A DNA stretch of 64,000 nucleotides. It comes from Halarcobacter bivalviorum. GTDB lineage: Bacteria; Campylobacterota; Campylobacteria; Campylobacterales; Arcobacteraceae. Position numbers and translations under genes: made by a program. The DNA lies in NCBI RefSeq assembly GCF_003346815.1, contig NZ_CP031217.1:558001-622000 (forward strand), read 5' to 3'. This document shows, piece by piece, positions 43,317-52,913 of the stretch; position 1 is the stretch's first letter, and every line of letters begins with the position of its first letter. The notes under the pieces are model-generated. The model was not told where the DNA came from, did no database searches, and saw nothing but the letters and a program-made list of their open reading frames with translations.

Positions 43317-46046
43317 ATGGATTATAAAGAGAGTTTACTATTACCAAATACTAAGTTTCCAATGAGAGGAAACTTACCACAGAATGAACCTAAAAGATAT
43401 AAATTTTGGGATGATTCAAAAGTTTATGACAGAATGAAAGAGAATAGAAAAGGTGCTCCTTCATTTACACTACATGATGGACCTCCATATGCAAATGGAC
43501 ATATTCATATTGGACATGCATTAAATAAAGTATTAAAAGACATTATTGTTAAATTTCACTATTTTGATGGAAAATCTGTTAGATATGTTCCAGGTTGGGA
43601 CTGTCATGGTTTACCAATTGAACAAAAAGTTGAAGAAAAAATTGGTAGTTCAAAGAAAAAAGAGTTACCTAAATCAAAAATTAGAGAGTTATGTAGAGAA
43701 CATGCTTCAAGATTTATTGATATTCAAAGAGATGAGTTTAAACAATTAGGTGTAATTGGGGATTGGGATAATCCTTATTTAACAATGGACTTTAAATTTG
43801 AAGCTAATATTTATAGAGAGCTTTGTGCAATTGCAAAACAAGGTTTATTAGTTCAAAGAAGCAAACCTGTATATTGGTCATGGGCAGCTCAAACTGCATT
43901 AGCTGAAGCAGAAGTAGAGTATGAAGATAAAACATCTCCTTCTATTTATGTTGCATTTAAACATGAAGAATTAGACGTAAGTGTAATTATTTGGACAACA
44001 ACACCTTGGACACTTCCTGCAAATACAGGAATTGCTTTAAATGGTGAAGAAGAGTATGTTTTAACAAGTGATAAATTCATTGTAGCTAAAAAATTATATA
44101 ACTCATTAATAGAAAATGAAGTAATAAAAGGTGATATTGTAGATTCTGTAAATCCAAAAGATTTAGAAAACTCTCATGCAATTAATCCATTAAACGGAAG
44201 AGAATCTAAAATTATCCTTGGTGAACACGTTGAGATGGATGCTGGTACAGGAGCAGTACATACAGCCCCTGGACATGGAGAGGATGACTACAAAGTAGGT
44301 CTTAAATATGGTCTTGATGTTCTTATGCCTGTTGATGCATATGGTAAATATGATGAAACAATTGTAAGAGAAAAATTATTTAATGATACAGAAAAATATT
44401 TAGGTCTTCATGTATTTAAAGCAAATGAACTAATTTTAGAAGAGTTAGGTGAAGCTTTATTAAAACATACAGATATTAGACACTCATATCCACATTGTTG
44501 GAGAACACATAAACCTATTATTTTTAGAGCAACTAAGCAGTGGTTTATCTCTATTGATGATGAGTATGGACAACAAAATAAAACACTTAGACAAAATGCT
44601 TTAGAAGTTGTAGAGAATCTAAAATTCTATCCAGAGTGGGGAAGAAATAGATTAAAATCTATGCTTGATGGAAGACCTGATTGGTGTATCTCTAGACAAA
44701 GAGATTGGGGTGTACCTATTGCCTTCTTTGTGAGTAAAAAAACTGGTGAAGTTATATTTGATGAGAAAGTATTAAATTATACTGCAATGATTTTTGAACA
44801 AAAAGGTTGTGATGCTTGGTATGACCTTTCAATTGAAGAGTTATTATATCCAGGAAGTGGATTAAATCCTGAGGATTTAGAAAAAACTATGGATATTTTA
44901 GATGTATGGTTTGATTCTGGTTCTACTCAAAATGCAGTTTTAAGATCTAGAAACTATGATGCAGGAACATTCCCCGCAGATATGTATTTAGAAGGAAGTG
45001 ATCAGCATAGAGGTTGGTTCCAATCTTCACTTTTAACAACTCTTGCTTCAAGTGAAGTAGCACCGTATAAATCGATTTTAACACATGGATTCACTGTTGA
45101 TGAAAAAGGTGAAAAGATGTCTAAATCAAAAGGAAATGTTGTTGCTCCTGATAAGGTTATGAAACAGTATGGTTCTGAAATCTTAAGAGTTTGGGTTGCA
45201 ATGAGTGATTATCAATCAGATTTAAAAATCTCTGATAATATCTTAAAACAAAATGCTGAACTTTATAGAAAAATTAGAAATACAGCAAGATTCCTTTTAG
45301 CAAATATTGATGATTTAGATGCAATTGTTGATGTTGAAAAAATGGGTGAATTAGATAAATGGGTTTTAAATAAAGCTAAAAAAGTTTTTGATGAAATTGA
45401 AGATTCTTTCTCATCTTATGAGTTCTCTAAAGGTTTAAATAAATTAAATAACTTCTTAGTTGTTGATTTATCAGGTATCTATTTAGATGTTTGTAAAGAT
45501 AGACTATATTGTGATGATAAAAATGATATTCATAGAAGAAGCTCTCAAAGTGCAATGGCAATTATTGCGAAAAAACTAATTTCAACATTAGCTTGTATTT
45601 TAACTTATACAATGGATGAGTTATTAGAGTATGCACCTGAATTTATAAAAGGTGATGCAAAAGATATCTTTGATTTTGAAAAACAAATTTTACCAGTAGT
45701 TGAAACTAATCTTAATGAAGAAGTTTTATTAAAAGCTAAAGAAAAATTTTCTGAAGCAATTGATACACTTAAAAAAGATAAAATTATCAAGTCTACATTA
45801 GAGCTACAAATTGTTACTGATTCAAGTGACATTTTATCTTTAGATGCAATAGAAGCAAGTGATTGGTTTTTAGTAAGTTCTGTATCTAAAGAAGCTTCAG
45901 TTAGTGAAGCTTTAGCTAATTTTGAGATTGATGGTTCTTCATTTACTATTTCAAGAGCTAATAAAGCAAAATGTCCAAGATGTTGGAAGTTTACTTCAGA
46001 AAGTGAAGATACACTTTGTTCAAGATGTGAAAGTGTGTTAAGTTAA
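43317..46046 (+). CDS. ileS: Isoleucyl-tRNA synthetase
   Basis: 909 residues from the second ATG ([12 protein letters not shown]), which has AAGG at a proper distance; an ATG two codons earlier is too close to it. Class I synthetase: HIGHALNK near 58-65, editing domain with [14 protein letters not shown] and [24 protein letters not shown] near 600, anticodon-binding helices, and a C-terminal zinc finger CPRCWKF...CSRC. Bacterial type 1 (mupirocin-sensitive) form by these features. The stop overlaps the start of a 36-codon ORF. Confidence 0.97.
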   Translation: MDYKESLLLPNTKFPMRGNLPQNEPKRYKFWDDSKVYDRMKENRKGAPSFTLHDGPPYANGHIHIGHALNKVLKDIIVKFHYFDGKSVRYVPGWDCHGLPIEQKVEEKIGSSKKKELPKSKIRELCREHASRFIDIQRDEFKQLGVIGDWDNPYLTMDFKFEANIYRELCAIAKQGLLVQRSKPVYWSWAAQTALAEAEVEYEDKTSPSIYVAFKHEELDVSVIIWTTTPWTLPANTGIALNGEEEYVLTSDKFIVAKKLYNSLIENEVIKGDIVDSVNPKDLENSHAINPLNGRESKIILGEHVEMDAGTGAVHTAPGHGEDDYKVGLKYGLDVLMPVDAYGKYDETIVREKLFNDTEKYLGLHVFKANELILEELGEALLKHTDIRHSYPHCWRTHKPIIFRATKQWFISIDDEYGQQNKTLRQNALEVVENLKFYPEWGRNRLKSMLDGRPDWCISRQRDWGVPIAFFVSKKTGEVIFDEKVLNYTAMIFEQKGCDAWYDLSIEELLYPGSGLNPEDLEKTMDILDVWFDSGSTQNAVLRSRNYDAGTFPADMYLEGSDQHRGWFQSSLLTTLASSEVAPYKSILTHGFTVDEKGEKMSKSKGNVVAPDKVMKQYGSEILRVWVAMSDYQSDLKISDNILKQNAELYRKIRNTARFLLANIDDLDAIVDVEKMGELDKWVLNKAKKVFDEIEDSFSSYEFSKGLNKLNNFLVVDLSGIYLDVCKDRLYCDDKNDIHRRSSQSAMAIIAKKLISTLACILTYTMDELLEYAPEFIKGDAKDIFDFEKQILPVVETNLNEEVLLKAKEKFSEAIDTLKKDKIIKSTLELQIVTDSSDILSLDAIEASDWFLVSSVSKEASVSEALANFEIDGSSFTISRANKAKCPRCWKFTSESEDTLCSRCESVLS

Positions 46047-46156
46047 TGTTTGAATCTGAAGTAACATTAAACTTTATATTCTCGACAATAGCAGTAATTA
46101 TATTTTTTACTGCTATGGGAATAGTTTATGTTAATAAAAAGAGTAAAGGTAAGTAG
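46046..46156 (+). CDS. Small single-helix membrane protein, unknown
   Basis: 36 codons. The ATG overlaps the ileS stop (TAATG), so it should be translated by coupling. One membrane helix (LNFIFSTIAVIIFFTAMGIVYV, residues ~8-29) with a basic end KKSKGK gives an N-out, C-in layout. It lies in a tight run between ileS and the nifU-like gene. I do not recognise a family. The overlap and clear hydrophobic segment argue for a real gene. Confidence 0.6.
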   Translation: MFESEVTLNFIFSTIAVIIFFTAMGIVYVNKKSKGK

Positions 46157-46158
46157 AT

Positions 46159-46437
46159 ATGATGCCATTTTCTGATGAAGACTTAAGACCACCAGTAAGT
46201 AATATTATTGAAACAAGAATTGCTCCAATGCTTGCAAGAGATGGTGGCGCTATAGAGTTATTAGATATAATAGGTGGAAGAGTATTTGTACAGTTACAAG
46301 GTGCATGTGTAGGATGTAGTGCAAGTGGAAGTACACTAAAATTCATTGTAGAAAAAGAGTTAAAAGCTGCAATTCATCCTGACCTTCAAATTGTAAATGT
46401 ACCACAAGGTATGGAAAATAATTTACAGGAGCTTTAA
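46159..46437 (+). CDS. NifU-like C-terminal domain Fe-S scaffold (Nfu)
   Basis: 92 residues. LARDGGAIELLDIIGGRVFVQLQGACVGCSASGSTLKFIVEKEL holds the CxxC that carries a 4Fe-4S cluster between two subunits. Such short Nfu proteins deliver clusters to target enzymes in the cytoplasm. It is followed with a one-base overlap by the next gene, so it is in the operon that ends with murE. Confidence 0.93.
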   Translation: MMPFSDEDLRPPVSNIIETRIAPMLARDGGAIELLDIIGGRVFVQLQGACVGCSASGSTLKFIVEKELKAAIHPDLQIVNVPQGMENNLQEL

Positions 46438-47030
46438 TGATAAATGAGAATAGATTATTTAATGAAGCAAATAGATATTTTTTAGATAAAAATTTTGAAA
46501 AAGCATTATTTATATATTCACAACTATCATCAAACTTTCCAGAGAATAAAGAGTATCCTATTTATGCTCTTTTTTGTGATATTGCAAGTGAAGATGAACA
46601 AAAAGCAATGTCCTTATATGACTATTTTTCAATAGCAAAAGATGAAAATATTGAAGAAGCTATCGCTTATGTAGAAGATGTAATTAATGCATATGATGGT
46701 GATATGGATAAGATGATGGAGATACTTAAGGATTTAAGTTCTTCAACTATAGATTCTCTTGATGCTATTAAATATGAAGATTTTAAAAGACTTATTGAAT
46801 CAAGAGGTTCTTTTAGAATAGCTTTTGAAGATATTATGTTTTCTACAAAAGTTGCAATTGAATCAAAAGAGGATTTTTTTGATTTTGTAGATAAGCTAAT
46901 AGAGAATGATTTTAATAGTACTGCTTATTCATATTTAGATGGCTTTAATGAATATTTTTCATATGATTCTAAAATAGAAGAACTTTATAAAAAACTAGAA
47001 GAGAAAAAACTTGCAATTAATCATAAATAA
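46437..47030 (+). CDS. Helical TPR-like protein of unknown function
   Basis: 197 residues, nearly all helical, acidic, without membrane segments. The first 60 residues (NEANRYFLDKNFEKALFIYSQLSSNFPENKEYPIYALFCDIA) read like a tetratricopeptide hairpin, so it may be a protein-binding adaptor. It is wedged between the nifU-like gene and murE with overlaps at both ends. The same order (nifU-like, unknown, murE) occurs in Campylobacter as I recall. Function unknown. Confidence 0.75.
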   Translation: MINENRLFNEANRYFLDKNFEKALFIYSQLSSNFPENKEYPIYALFCDIASEDEQKAMSLYDYFSIAKDENIEEAIAYVEDVINAYDGDMDKMMEILKDLSSSTIDSLDAIKYEDFKRLIESRGSFRIAFEDIMFSTKVAIESKEDFFDFVDKLIENDFNSTAYSYLDGFNEYFSYDSKIEELYKKLEEKKLAINHK

Positions 47031-48294
47031 TAAAATTTTCACAGATAATTCAAATGAAGCAGTAAAAGGAACAGTTTTTGTTCTTTCAAAACAAAATGAA
47101 AAGTTTAAAGAGGCTGCTATAGCAAATGGTTGTGAAAAGATAATTAAAGCAGATGAATTAAAAAACTATTTTGATATGAGTTCTATTAAAGTAATCGGTA
47201 TTACTGGAACAAATGGTAAAACTACAACAGCGGCTGCTATTTATTCTATCCTTTTAGATTTAGGGTATAAAGTTGCCCTACAAGGAACAAGAGGATTTTT
47301 TATAAATGATGAGAGAGTAGAAGAGTACTCTTTAACAACTCCTGTTCAGCTTGGAAATTTTGCTCATATTCAAAAAGCAATTGAAAATGAGTGTCAGTTT
47401 TTTGTAATGGAAGTAAGTTCTCATGCTATTGAACAAAAAAGAATTGAGGGCTTAGAGTTTGAATTAAAAATTCATACAAATATTACAAGAGACCATTTAG
47501 ATTATCACAAAACAATTGAAGAGTATATCAATGTTAAAAACTCTTTCTTTGATGATAATAGTAAAAAACTAATAAACAAAGATGATAAGGTAGTTAAGTT
47601 TAATCCAACAAATGCTTTAACTTACTCTTTAGATAATCCTTCAACTTATAAAGTAAATGCCTACTCTTTTAAAAATGGAACAAATGTAATGTTCTCTAAA
47701 ATAGAAGAGATGTATTCGTATTCTTCTACTTTAATGGGTATTTTTAATATCTATAATTTAACAGCAGCAATTGCCGCAGTTGATATGGTTACAAGTAATA
47801 GTTTAGATGAGATATGTGCAGTTGTTGAAAATTTTGCGGGAGTTAGTGGAAGAATGGAAACAATTAGTACCAAGCCTTTTGTAATAGTTGATTTTGCACA
47901 TACTCCTGATGGAATGAAAGAAGTATATGAAAGCTTCAATCATAAGAATATAATAACAGTATTTGGAGCAGGTGGGAATAGAGATAAAGAGAAAAGAGCA
48001 CTTATGGGACAAATAGCTTCAAAGTTTGCAAAAACTATTATTGTAACTAGCGATAATCCTAGATTTGAAGACCCTGATTTAATTATTGAAGATATTTGTA
48101 AGGGTATTAACAATAAAAATAATCTTTATATTGAGGTAAATAGAAAAGAGGCTATTAAAAAAGGTATTGAACTTGCAAGACAAGATGAAGATTCAGTACT
48201 TTTAATCTTAGGAAAAGGTGATGAACCTTATCAAATTATTTATGACCAAAAAATGCCTTTAAGTGATAAAGAAGAGGTTTTAAAATATCTTTAA
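47011..48294 (+). CDS. murE: UDP-MurNAc-L-Ala-D-Glu:meso-diaminopimelate ligase MurE
   Basis: 427 residues with a TTG start 20 bp inside the upstream gene (MQLIINNKIFTDNS). ATP loop GITGTNGKTTTAA, HTNITRDHLDYH, VVDFAHTPDGMKEV, GAGGNRDKEKR and the DNPR motif (DNPRFEDP) that selects meso-diaminopimelate. Shorter than E. coli MurE because the N-terminal UDP-binding domain is reduced, as in other Campylobacterota. Cytoplasmic step of peptidoglycan precursor synthesis. Confidence 0.95.
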   Translation: MQLIINNKIFTDNSNEAVKGTVFVLSKQNEKFKEAAIANGCEKIIKADELKNYFDMSSIKVIGITGTNGKTTTAAAIYSILLDLGYKVALQGTRGFFINDERVEEYSLTTPVQLGNFAHIQKAIENECQFFVMEVSSHAIEQKRIEGLEFELKIHTNITRDHLDYHKTIEEYINVKNSFFDDNSKKLINKDDKVVKFNPTNALTYSLDNPSTYKVNAYSFKNGTNVMFSKIEEMYSYSSTLMGIFNIYNLTAAIAAVDMVTSNSLDEICAVVENFAGVSGRMETISTKPFVIVDFAHTPDGMKEVYESFNHKNIITVFGAGGNRDKEKRALMGQIASKFAKTIIVTSDNPRFEDPDLIIEDICKGINNKNNLYIEVNRKEAIKKGIELARQDEDSVLLILGKGDEPYQIIYDQKMPLSDKEEVLKYL

Positions 48295-48297
48295 GAG

Positions 48298-48326
48298 ACT
48301 AAAAGTAGAGTTTATCTACTTTTAGT
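48298..48326. terminator. Terminator between murE and the iron operon
   Basis: 12-bp perfect stem ACTAAAAGTAGA/TCTACTTTTAGT with a 5-nt loop. It overlaps the 3' end of the leftward gene. Confidence 0.85.
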
Positions 48327-48812
48327 TTGAAGTTCATTCATTAATCTATTTGTATTTCTTATACTTATAAAAATAGTTGCTAAAAGTAGAATAAAAGCAA
48401 CTATTATTGAAATAGTTACTGCCTTACTACTTGAAAGTTCAGCACTCATTTTAGAAGTTTTATCTTTTTTCTTCTCTTTAACAACTTCAACTTTTTCAAA
48501 ACCACCTTTTGGAGGAATTCCTTCTTTTATAACAATATGTCCTGGACCTCCATCAAGTAAAACTTGATAGTTTACTTTAGGTATTTTTATTGTAAGTTCA
48601 TTTGAGTCAGGTAATCTTTGTTCAAAAAGTATTTCTCCTGATTCAATTGCTTGTAGTTTTACAAATGCTCCAGCAGCACTCTCTCCTGTATTAAATACTC
48701 CTTCTACTGTAATCGTTCCATCTTGATTATCAAAGATATTTAATAATAAAGAGTGTGAATATAAAGTAGCTGGAATTAAAAATATTAATATTGTTTTTAA
48801 AAGTTTATTCAT
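48312..48812 (-). CDS. Secreted and membrane-anchored protein of an iron-uptake operon, unknown
   Basis: 166 residues from the ATG at 48812, which overlaps the stop of the upstream gene (ATGA); a TTG further upstream is less likely. Signal peptide (LLKTILIFLIPATLYSHS), a beta-rich periplasmic domain (SLLLNIFDNQDGTITVEGVFNTGESAAGAFVKL), a Lys-rich linker and a C-terminal membrane helix (AVTISIIVAFILLLATIFISI). The periplasmic part recalls DUF4198- or carboxypeptidase-regulatory-like beta folds, but I cannot name the family. Last gene of the TonB-receptor operon. Confidence 0.7.
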   Translation of the reverse strand: MNKLLKTILIFLIPATLYSHSLLLNIFDNQDGTITVEGVFNTGESAAGAFVKLQAIESGEILFEQRLPDSNELTIKIPKVNYQVLLDGGPGHIVIKEGIPPKGGFEKVEVVKEKKKDKTSKMSAELSSSKAVTISIIVAFILLLATIFISIRNTNRLMNELQTKSR

Positions 48813-50383
48813 TGTTTTGCCTTTATTTTCCAAAATTGTTTTGCTTCTTCTCTTTCTTTAGGAAGTTTTTTAGATATATATATTAAAAGAGTTCCAAATA
48901 ATAATAGTCCGATATTTACTCCTAAAATATTTCCCATACCATTAATATATAAATCACTAGGACTAAAATTAGAATTTATAGTATGAAAAAAAGTAGAGAG
49001 TATAAATAAGATACCTCCTAGGAATAAAAACTCCTTTGAAGCTTTATATGAGTTTATTCTAAAAAATGACCAAAATAGGGTAAACAACCACACATTATAG
49101 AAAATTCCTTGTTGCCATAAAACTCTATCTTGTAAATCAAAAGGTAGAGCCCATTGTAATACAAAAAGAGAAGCAGTTGCTGGAATAACTCCTATCATAC
49201 TAGCTAAGCATAATTTTCCAAGCCAATGATAAAAAGTGATTTTCCCATCATATTTTTTAGCTTTCTTTTCTAAATAAAGCATTACCCCAAAGCCAATAGC
49301 AAGAGCACAAAAAGACATAATAATTGCAACTGCAAGTCTTGAAAAAATATCTATTCCAAAAAGAAAGTGTAAGAAAAATAGTCCTTCTGCAACAAAAACA
49401 GGCCAAATCTTATCCATAACTTTTTGTTCTTTTATTAATTCAGCAGTAGTTGCACTTAAAGTTATAGAGGGTTTATTAAAGATTCCACCATTTAAAAAGG
49501 GTTTATAAGGGTTATAACCAATAATTTCAACTTGAGCTGTTTTATCATTCCAATTGATTAATCTTACTTGTTTTAAATCTAATTGAGGGTTAATCTTTTT
49601 AGCTTTTATTAAGAGTTCACTTATTGGAAGCATTGGCTGGTTTATCTCTGCTTTTTTTAGAGGTTTTGCTTGAGGGAATAAAATAGTTCCTACTACACCA
49701 TCTATAGCATTTGCTTCACCTTTAGTTAATATTTTTGCCATAGGAGCTGAACTTATTAACCCTACATTCATCACTGCACCGCTTAGAGTAATTAAGAAAA
49801 AGGGAATAAATGCCCAAGTAAAAACTTTCACATGGATTTTAGAGAAAACTGCTTGTTGGGTTTTCCCTTGATTTTTAAATTTCATTATAGTAATAAGTAT
49901 AAGTCCAGTTATAATTAAAACCATAGTTCCAACTGCAACTAAACCAAAAGAGACTCTTCCTATTACTTTTAAAGGTTGCCCATAATGTAACTCATTTAAA
50001 AACTCTGCTAAATGAGTCTGCTCTTTTGTTTCATTATTTAGTTTCTCATTTGTTTTAGGATTAAATGCAAGAGGTTTTGCAAATCTATGTGTAATAACAA
50101 CAGCTGGGTCTTCCATATTTCCGGGAAGATTTATCATTAGATTGTTTTTTGGATAATTTGGCTCTTTTAAAGCCTCTTTAATCATGTAGTTATAATCAAT
50201 TTTTGTAATATCAACCTTTTCAATATGTCTTGAGGGTTTTTCCCAAGTTTTAATATAAGGAAGTAAGATAGCAAATACTCCAAAAAAGATTGCAATATAC
50301 ATAAGTATAGAAAAAGTTACTCCAGCTGCTATATGGATTCTAAATAGTCTTTGTTTAAATAATTTTGATTTTGATTCTTCCAT
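48809..50383 (-). CDS. PepSY-associated membrane protein, probable siderophore/ferric reductase component
   Basis: 524 residues. N-terminal helix (LFRIHIAAGVTFSILMYIAIFFGVFAILLPYI) with IHxxxG, periplasmic PepSY domain, then more helices with His residues (WAFIPFFLITLSG, FLHFLFGIDIFSRL). PepSY_TM proteins (PiuB/FegB-like) are found in siderophore operons and may reduce or release iron in the periplasm. It follows the 100-residue protein by 9 bp and overlaps the next gene, so it belongs to the TonB receptor operon. Confidence 0.85.
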   Translation of the reverse strand: MEESKSKLFKQRLFRIHIAAGVTFSILMYIAIFFGVFAILLPYIKTWEKPSRHIEKVDITKIDYNYMIKEALKEPNYPKNNLMINLPGNMEDPAVVITHRFAKPLAFNPKTNEKLNNETKEQTHLAEFLNELHYGQPLKVIGRVSFGLVAVGTMVLIITGLILITIMKFKNQGKTQQAVFSKIHVKVFTWAFIPFFLITLSGAVMNVGLISSAPMAKILTKGEANAIDGVVGTILFPQAKPLKKAEINQPMLPISELLIKAKKINPQLDLKQVRLINWNDKTAQVEIIGYNPYKPFLNGGIFNKPSITLSATTAELIKEQKVMDKIWPVFVAEGLFFLHFLFGIDIFSRLAVAIIMSFCALAIGFGVMLYLEKKAKKYDGKITFYHWLGKLCLASMIGVIPATASLFVLQWALPFDLQDRVLWQQGIFYNVWLFTLFWSFFRINSYKASKEFLFLGGILFILSTFFHTINSNFSPSDLYINGMGNILGVNIGLLLFGTLLIYISKKLPKEREEAKQFWKIKAKQ

Positions 50384-50392
50384 TTTGATACC

Positions 50393-50695
50393 TTAATATA
50401 AAATAATTAGTGCTATAGAAAATAGGCTTGTAGGTATAATAAATCTATATAGTGCTTGAAGTTTAGATATTGAAAGAGCTATCCAAGTAGTTGCACATGC
50501 CCAAACAAAAGTATTAAACATAATTGATAAAATAGCAGCCTCCTTTACTTCCATAAAAGGAAGTAGGGCAAAAAGAGTCATTCCCAAATAAGCAAGAAGC
50601 AAGCCTCCAATAATAGAAAGGACTCCTCTAAATAAACCAATTTTTTTTCCATCTTTTTCAGGGCTATTCAAGTAAGTGTATATATTTTTTAACAT
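50393..50695 (-). CDS. Small membrane protein, DUF3649-like iron-uptake accessory
   Basis: 100 residues with three membrane helices (GVLSIIGGLLLAYLGMTLFALLPF, AAILSIMFNTFVWACATTWIAL, FIIPTSLFSIALIIL). Position between a TonB receptor and a PepSY membrane protein and the helix layout recall DUF3649 iron-uptake proteins; the match is by pattern only. A terminator hairpin lies between it and the receptor gene, which may lower its expression. Confidence 0.7.
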   Translation of the reverse strand: MLKNIYTYLNSPEKDGKKIGLFRGVLSIIGGLLLAYLGMTLFALLPFMEVKEAAILSIMFNTFVWACATTWIALSISKLQALYRFIIPTSLFSIALIILY

Positions 50696-50708
50696 TTTTT
50701 ACCTTTTA

Positions 50709-50734
50709 TTTTCAAAGAGAAAACTCTTTGAAAA
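50709..50734 (-). terminator. Hairpin after the TonB receptor
   Basis: 11-bp perfect stem TTTTCAAAGAG/CTCTTTGAAAA with loop AAAA, 5 bp past the receptor stop, with T-rich sequence on the minus strand. It may attenuate the downstream genes. Confidence 0.75.
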
Positions 50735-50739
50735 TATAA

Positions 50740-52809
50740 TTAGAATTTATAGCTTATTGTTGCCATAATTGTTCTTGGCGTACCCGTATATACTCTTGGA
50801 GATAGAATAGCTCCTTCTACATACTCTTCATCTGTTAAGTTTTGTACATTTAAACTTGCTTTCCAATTTCCTTTTTTATATCCAAGTGTTGCGTTATAAA
50901 TAATTTCAGAATCAAGTTTTAAATCATTTGCATCAGTTGTATATCTACTTCCTAAAAATCTAGCACCACCACCTATATATGTGTTTGGAAGATTAAATGA
51001 ACTTAGATGATATGTTGTAAAAATATTTGCAGTATGTGTTGGAATATTTTTCAGTCTATTATTATCATTATCTAAGTCTTTAGTTTTTGTATAACCATAT
51101 GAAGCAACAATTGCCCAATCAGAAGTAATTTGTCCTGTTAGGTCAAATTCTATACCTTGAGACTCTTGTTTTCCACTTGCTTTATAATATGTATTTGGAG
51201 CAAGACCTTGTACTAAAGGAACATTCTCTTTTTCAATTTTAAAAATTGCAGCAGTAAGATTTAGTTTGTCATTTAAGAACTTTTGTTTAATACCTATTTC
51301 ATAACCTTTCCCCTCTTCAGGGTCAAGAATTTTGTCATTTTCATCCATATTTGTATTTGGAGTAAATGATTCAGAATAGTTTGCATAAACTGATGTACTA
51401 GGAGTAACTTTATATACTAAACCTAATGAAGGTGTTAAGGCATCACTTTTCTGTCCATCTTTTGGTTTTGATTCACTATATCTTACTCCCGCATTAAGGA
51501 TTAAATTATCACTTAAATGAATACTATCTTGTAAGAAAATACCCCAAGATTTGTTATATATTTTTTCACTTGTCATATCTCTAGCTGTTGGATGGTCAGA
51601 TAAAGAAGTTAGGTCTTCATAATCTGGATTACTTAAGTCAAGATTATAAGCAGTAAATGGGTCAAAATGCATAAAAGTTCTTGAATAAGCTTTATTATAA
51701 TCAGCACCTAAACTAATATTATTTTTTACATTAAAAATATTTAACTCTTTGTTTAAAGTATATTGTAGGGCATGCTCTGAAAACTCTTGTCGTTGATAAG
51801 CATAAACTCTTTTTACCTTATCAGTAGCTTCATTATAAGCAAAGGGCATATGAACATCACCATTAAATCCCACATAATCAATATATCTATATTTGAAATT
51901 AGAGTTCCAAGTATCAAAATTACTATCTAAATCAAAACCTATTATCTTTTGAGTTTTTTTGAATTCTTCATCTGGGTTTGAGCTAATATTCTCAATAGGA
52001 GCTATAAGTTTTCCTTTGCTAGTTATATATGTACCAAAAGAAGAGGGTGATTTCTCTTTTAAATATTCAGCCATAATAGAGAAACTATGATTATCATTAA
52101 TATCGTATGCAATAGTTGGAGCAATAAATAATCTATTTATATCTGTATTTGAGTTAGTATAGTCTTCTCCATGTTTTAGACTTGTTACAACTCGATATCT
52201 TAATGATGAATCATTATTTAGACCTCCTCCAAAATCTGCATTTGTAGTATATGCTGTATGTTCATCAATTTTAAGTTGAACTTCTCCATGTTCTTGTTTT
52301 TGAGGTTTTTTCTTTACTAAATTAATTAAACCACCTGGACTTGACTCTCCATACTGCAATGAGTCTGGACCTTTTAATACTTCAATAGCTTGTAAATTAT
52401 ATAGTTCTTGGTTTGCAGTACTATTTGTAATTTTCATACTATCTATTAAAATAGGAACATTTGAAAATCCTCTCATTCCTATTTCAATACTTCTTCCATG
52501 ATTGTTACCTTGATAAGTAGTGTTTGAAGACATTTTAATTATGTCATCTAGTGTTTGAGGCTGATAATCTTCAATAAAATTTTCATTGAAGATTTGAATA
52601 GATTTTGCACTATCTTCTATATCAATATTTGTTCTATTTATAGAAGGTTCATCCATACTTATATAATTTGAAGCTTGTGAACCAACAATAGTTACTGTAT
52701 CTAATTTTTTTGTCTCTTTTTCTGTATCATTTGCGAATAATGATGTACTAGCAATTAATAAACTAGAAAGGTAGATTGATATATTTCTTTTAGAAAAATA
52801 TAATTTCAT
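50740..52809 (-). CDS. TonB-dependent siderophore receptor
   Basis: 689 residues. Signal peptide to ~26 (ends LFAND), TonB box DTVTIVG, plug domain (~45-155) with NRTNIDIEDSAKSIQIFNENFIEDYQPQTLDDIIKMSSN and EVLKGPDSLQYGESSPGGLINLVKKKP, then a 22-stranded barrel ending in Phe (ATISYKF). The SIQIFNENFI wording is that of siderophore (TIGR01783-type) receptors. A Fur box overlaps its promoter and an AraC regulator lies upstream. The siderophore cannot be named. Confidence 0.93.
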   Translation of the reverse strand: MKLYFSKRNISIYLSSLLIASTSLFANDTEKETKKLDTVTIVGSQASNYISMDEPSINRTNIDIEDSAKSIQIFNENFIEDYQPQTLDDIIKMSSNTTYQGNNHGRSIEIGMRGFSNVPILIDSMKITNSTANQELYNLQAIEVLKGPDSLQYGESSPGGLINLVKKKPQKQEHGEVQLKIDEHTAYTTNADFGGGLNNDSSLRYRVVTSLKHGEDYTNSNTDINRLFIAPTIAYDINDNHSFSIMAEYLKEKSPSSFGTYITSKGKLIAPIENISSNPDEEFKKTQKIIGFDLDSNFDTWNSNFKYRYIDYVGFNGDVHMPFAYNEATDKVKRVYAYQRQEFSEHALQYTLNKELNIFNVKNNISLGADYNKAYSRTFMHFDPFTAYNLDLSNPDYEDLTSLSDHPTARDMTSEKIYNKSWGIFLQDSIHLSDNLILNAGVRYSESKPKDGQKSDALTPSLGLVYKVTPSTSVYANYSESFTPNTNMDENDKILDPEEGKGYEIGIKQKFLNDKLNLTAAIFKIEKENVPLVQGLAPNTYYKASGKQESQGIEFDLTGQITSDWAIVASYGYTKTKDLDNDNNRLKNIPTHTANIFTTYHLSSFNLPNTYIGGGARFLGSRYTTDANDLKLDSEIIYNATLGYKKGNWKASLNVQNLTDEEYVEGAILSPRVYTGTPRTIMATISYKF

Positions 52810-52835
52810 TAATATACTCCTTATTAAATTATGGA

Positions 52836-52864
52836 ATATTACTATTAATGATTATGATTATCAA
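52836..52864 (-). promoter_or_regulatory. TonB receptor promoter with embedded Fur box
   Basis: On the minus strand -35 TTGATA (52859-52864), 17-bp spacer, -10 TAATAT (52836-52841). At 52844-52862, filling the spacer, lies a 19-bp Fur box that matches 16 of 19 consensus bases. Fur with iron would block this promoter. Confidence 0.85.
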
Positions 52865-52913
52865 TATATTAAAGTCAAAAAAGGGAATTTTTTATATAAG
52901 AAAGGGAAAAATA

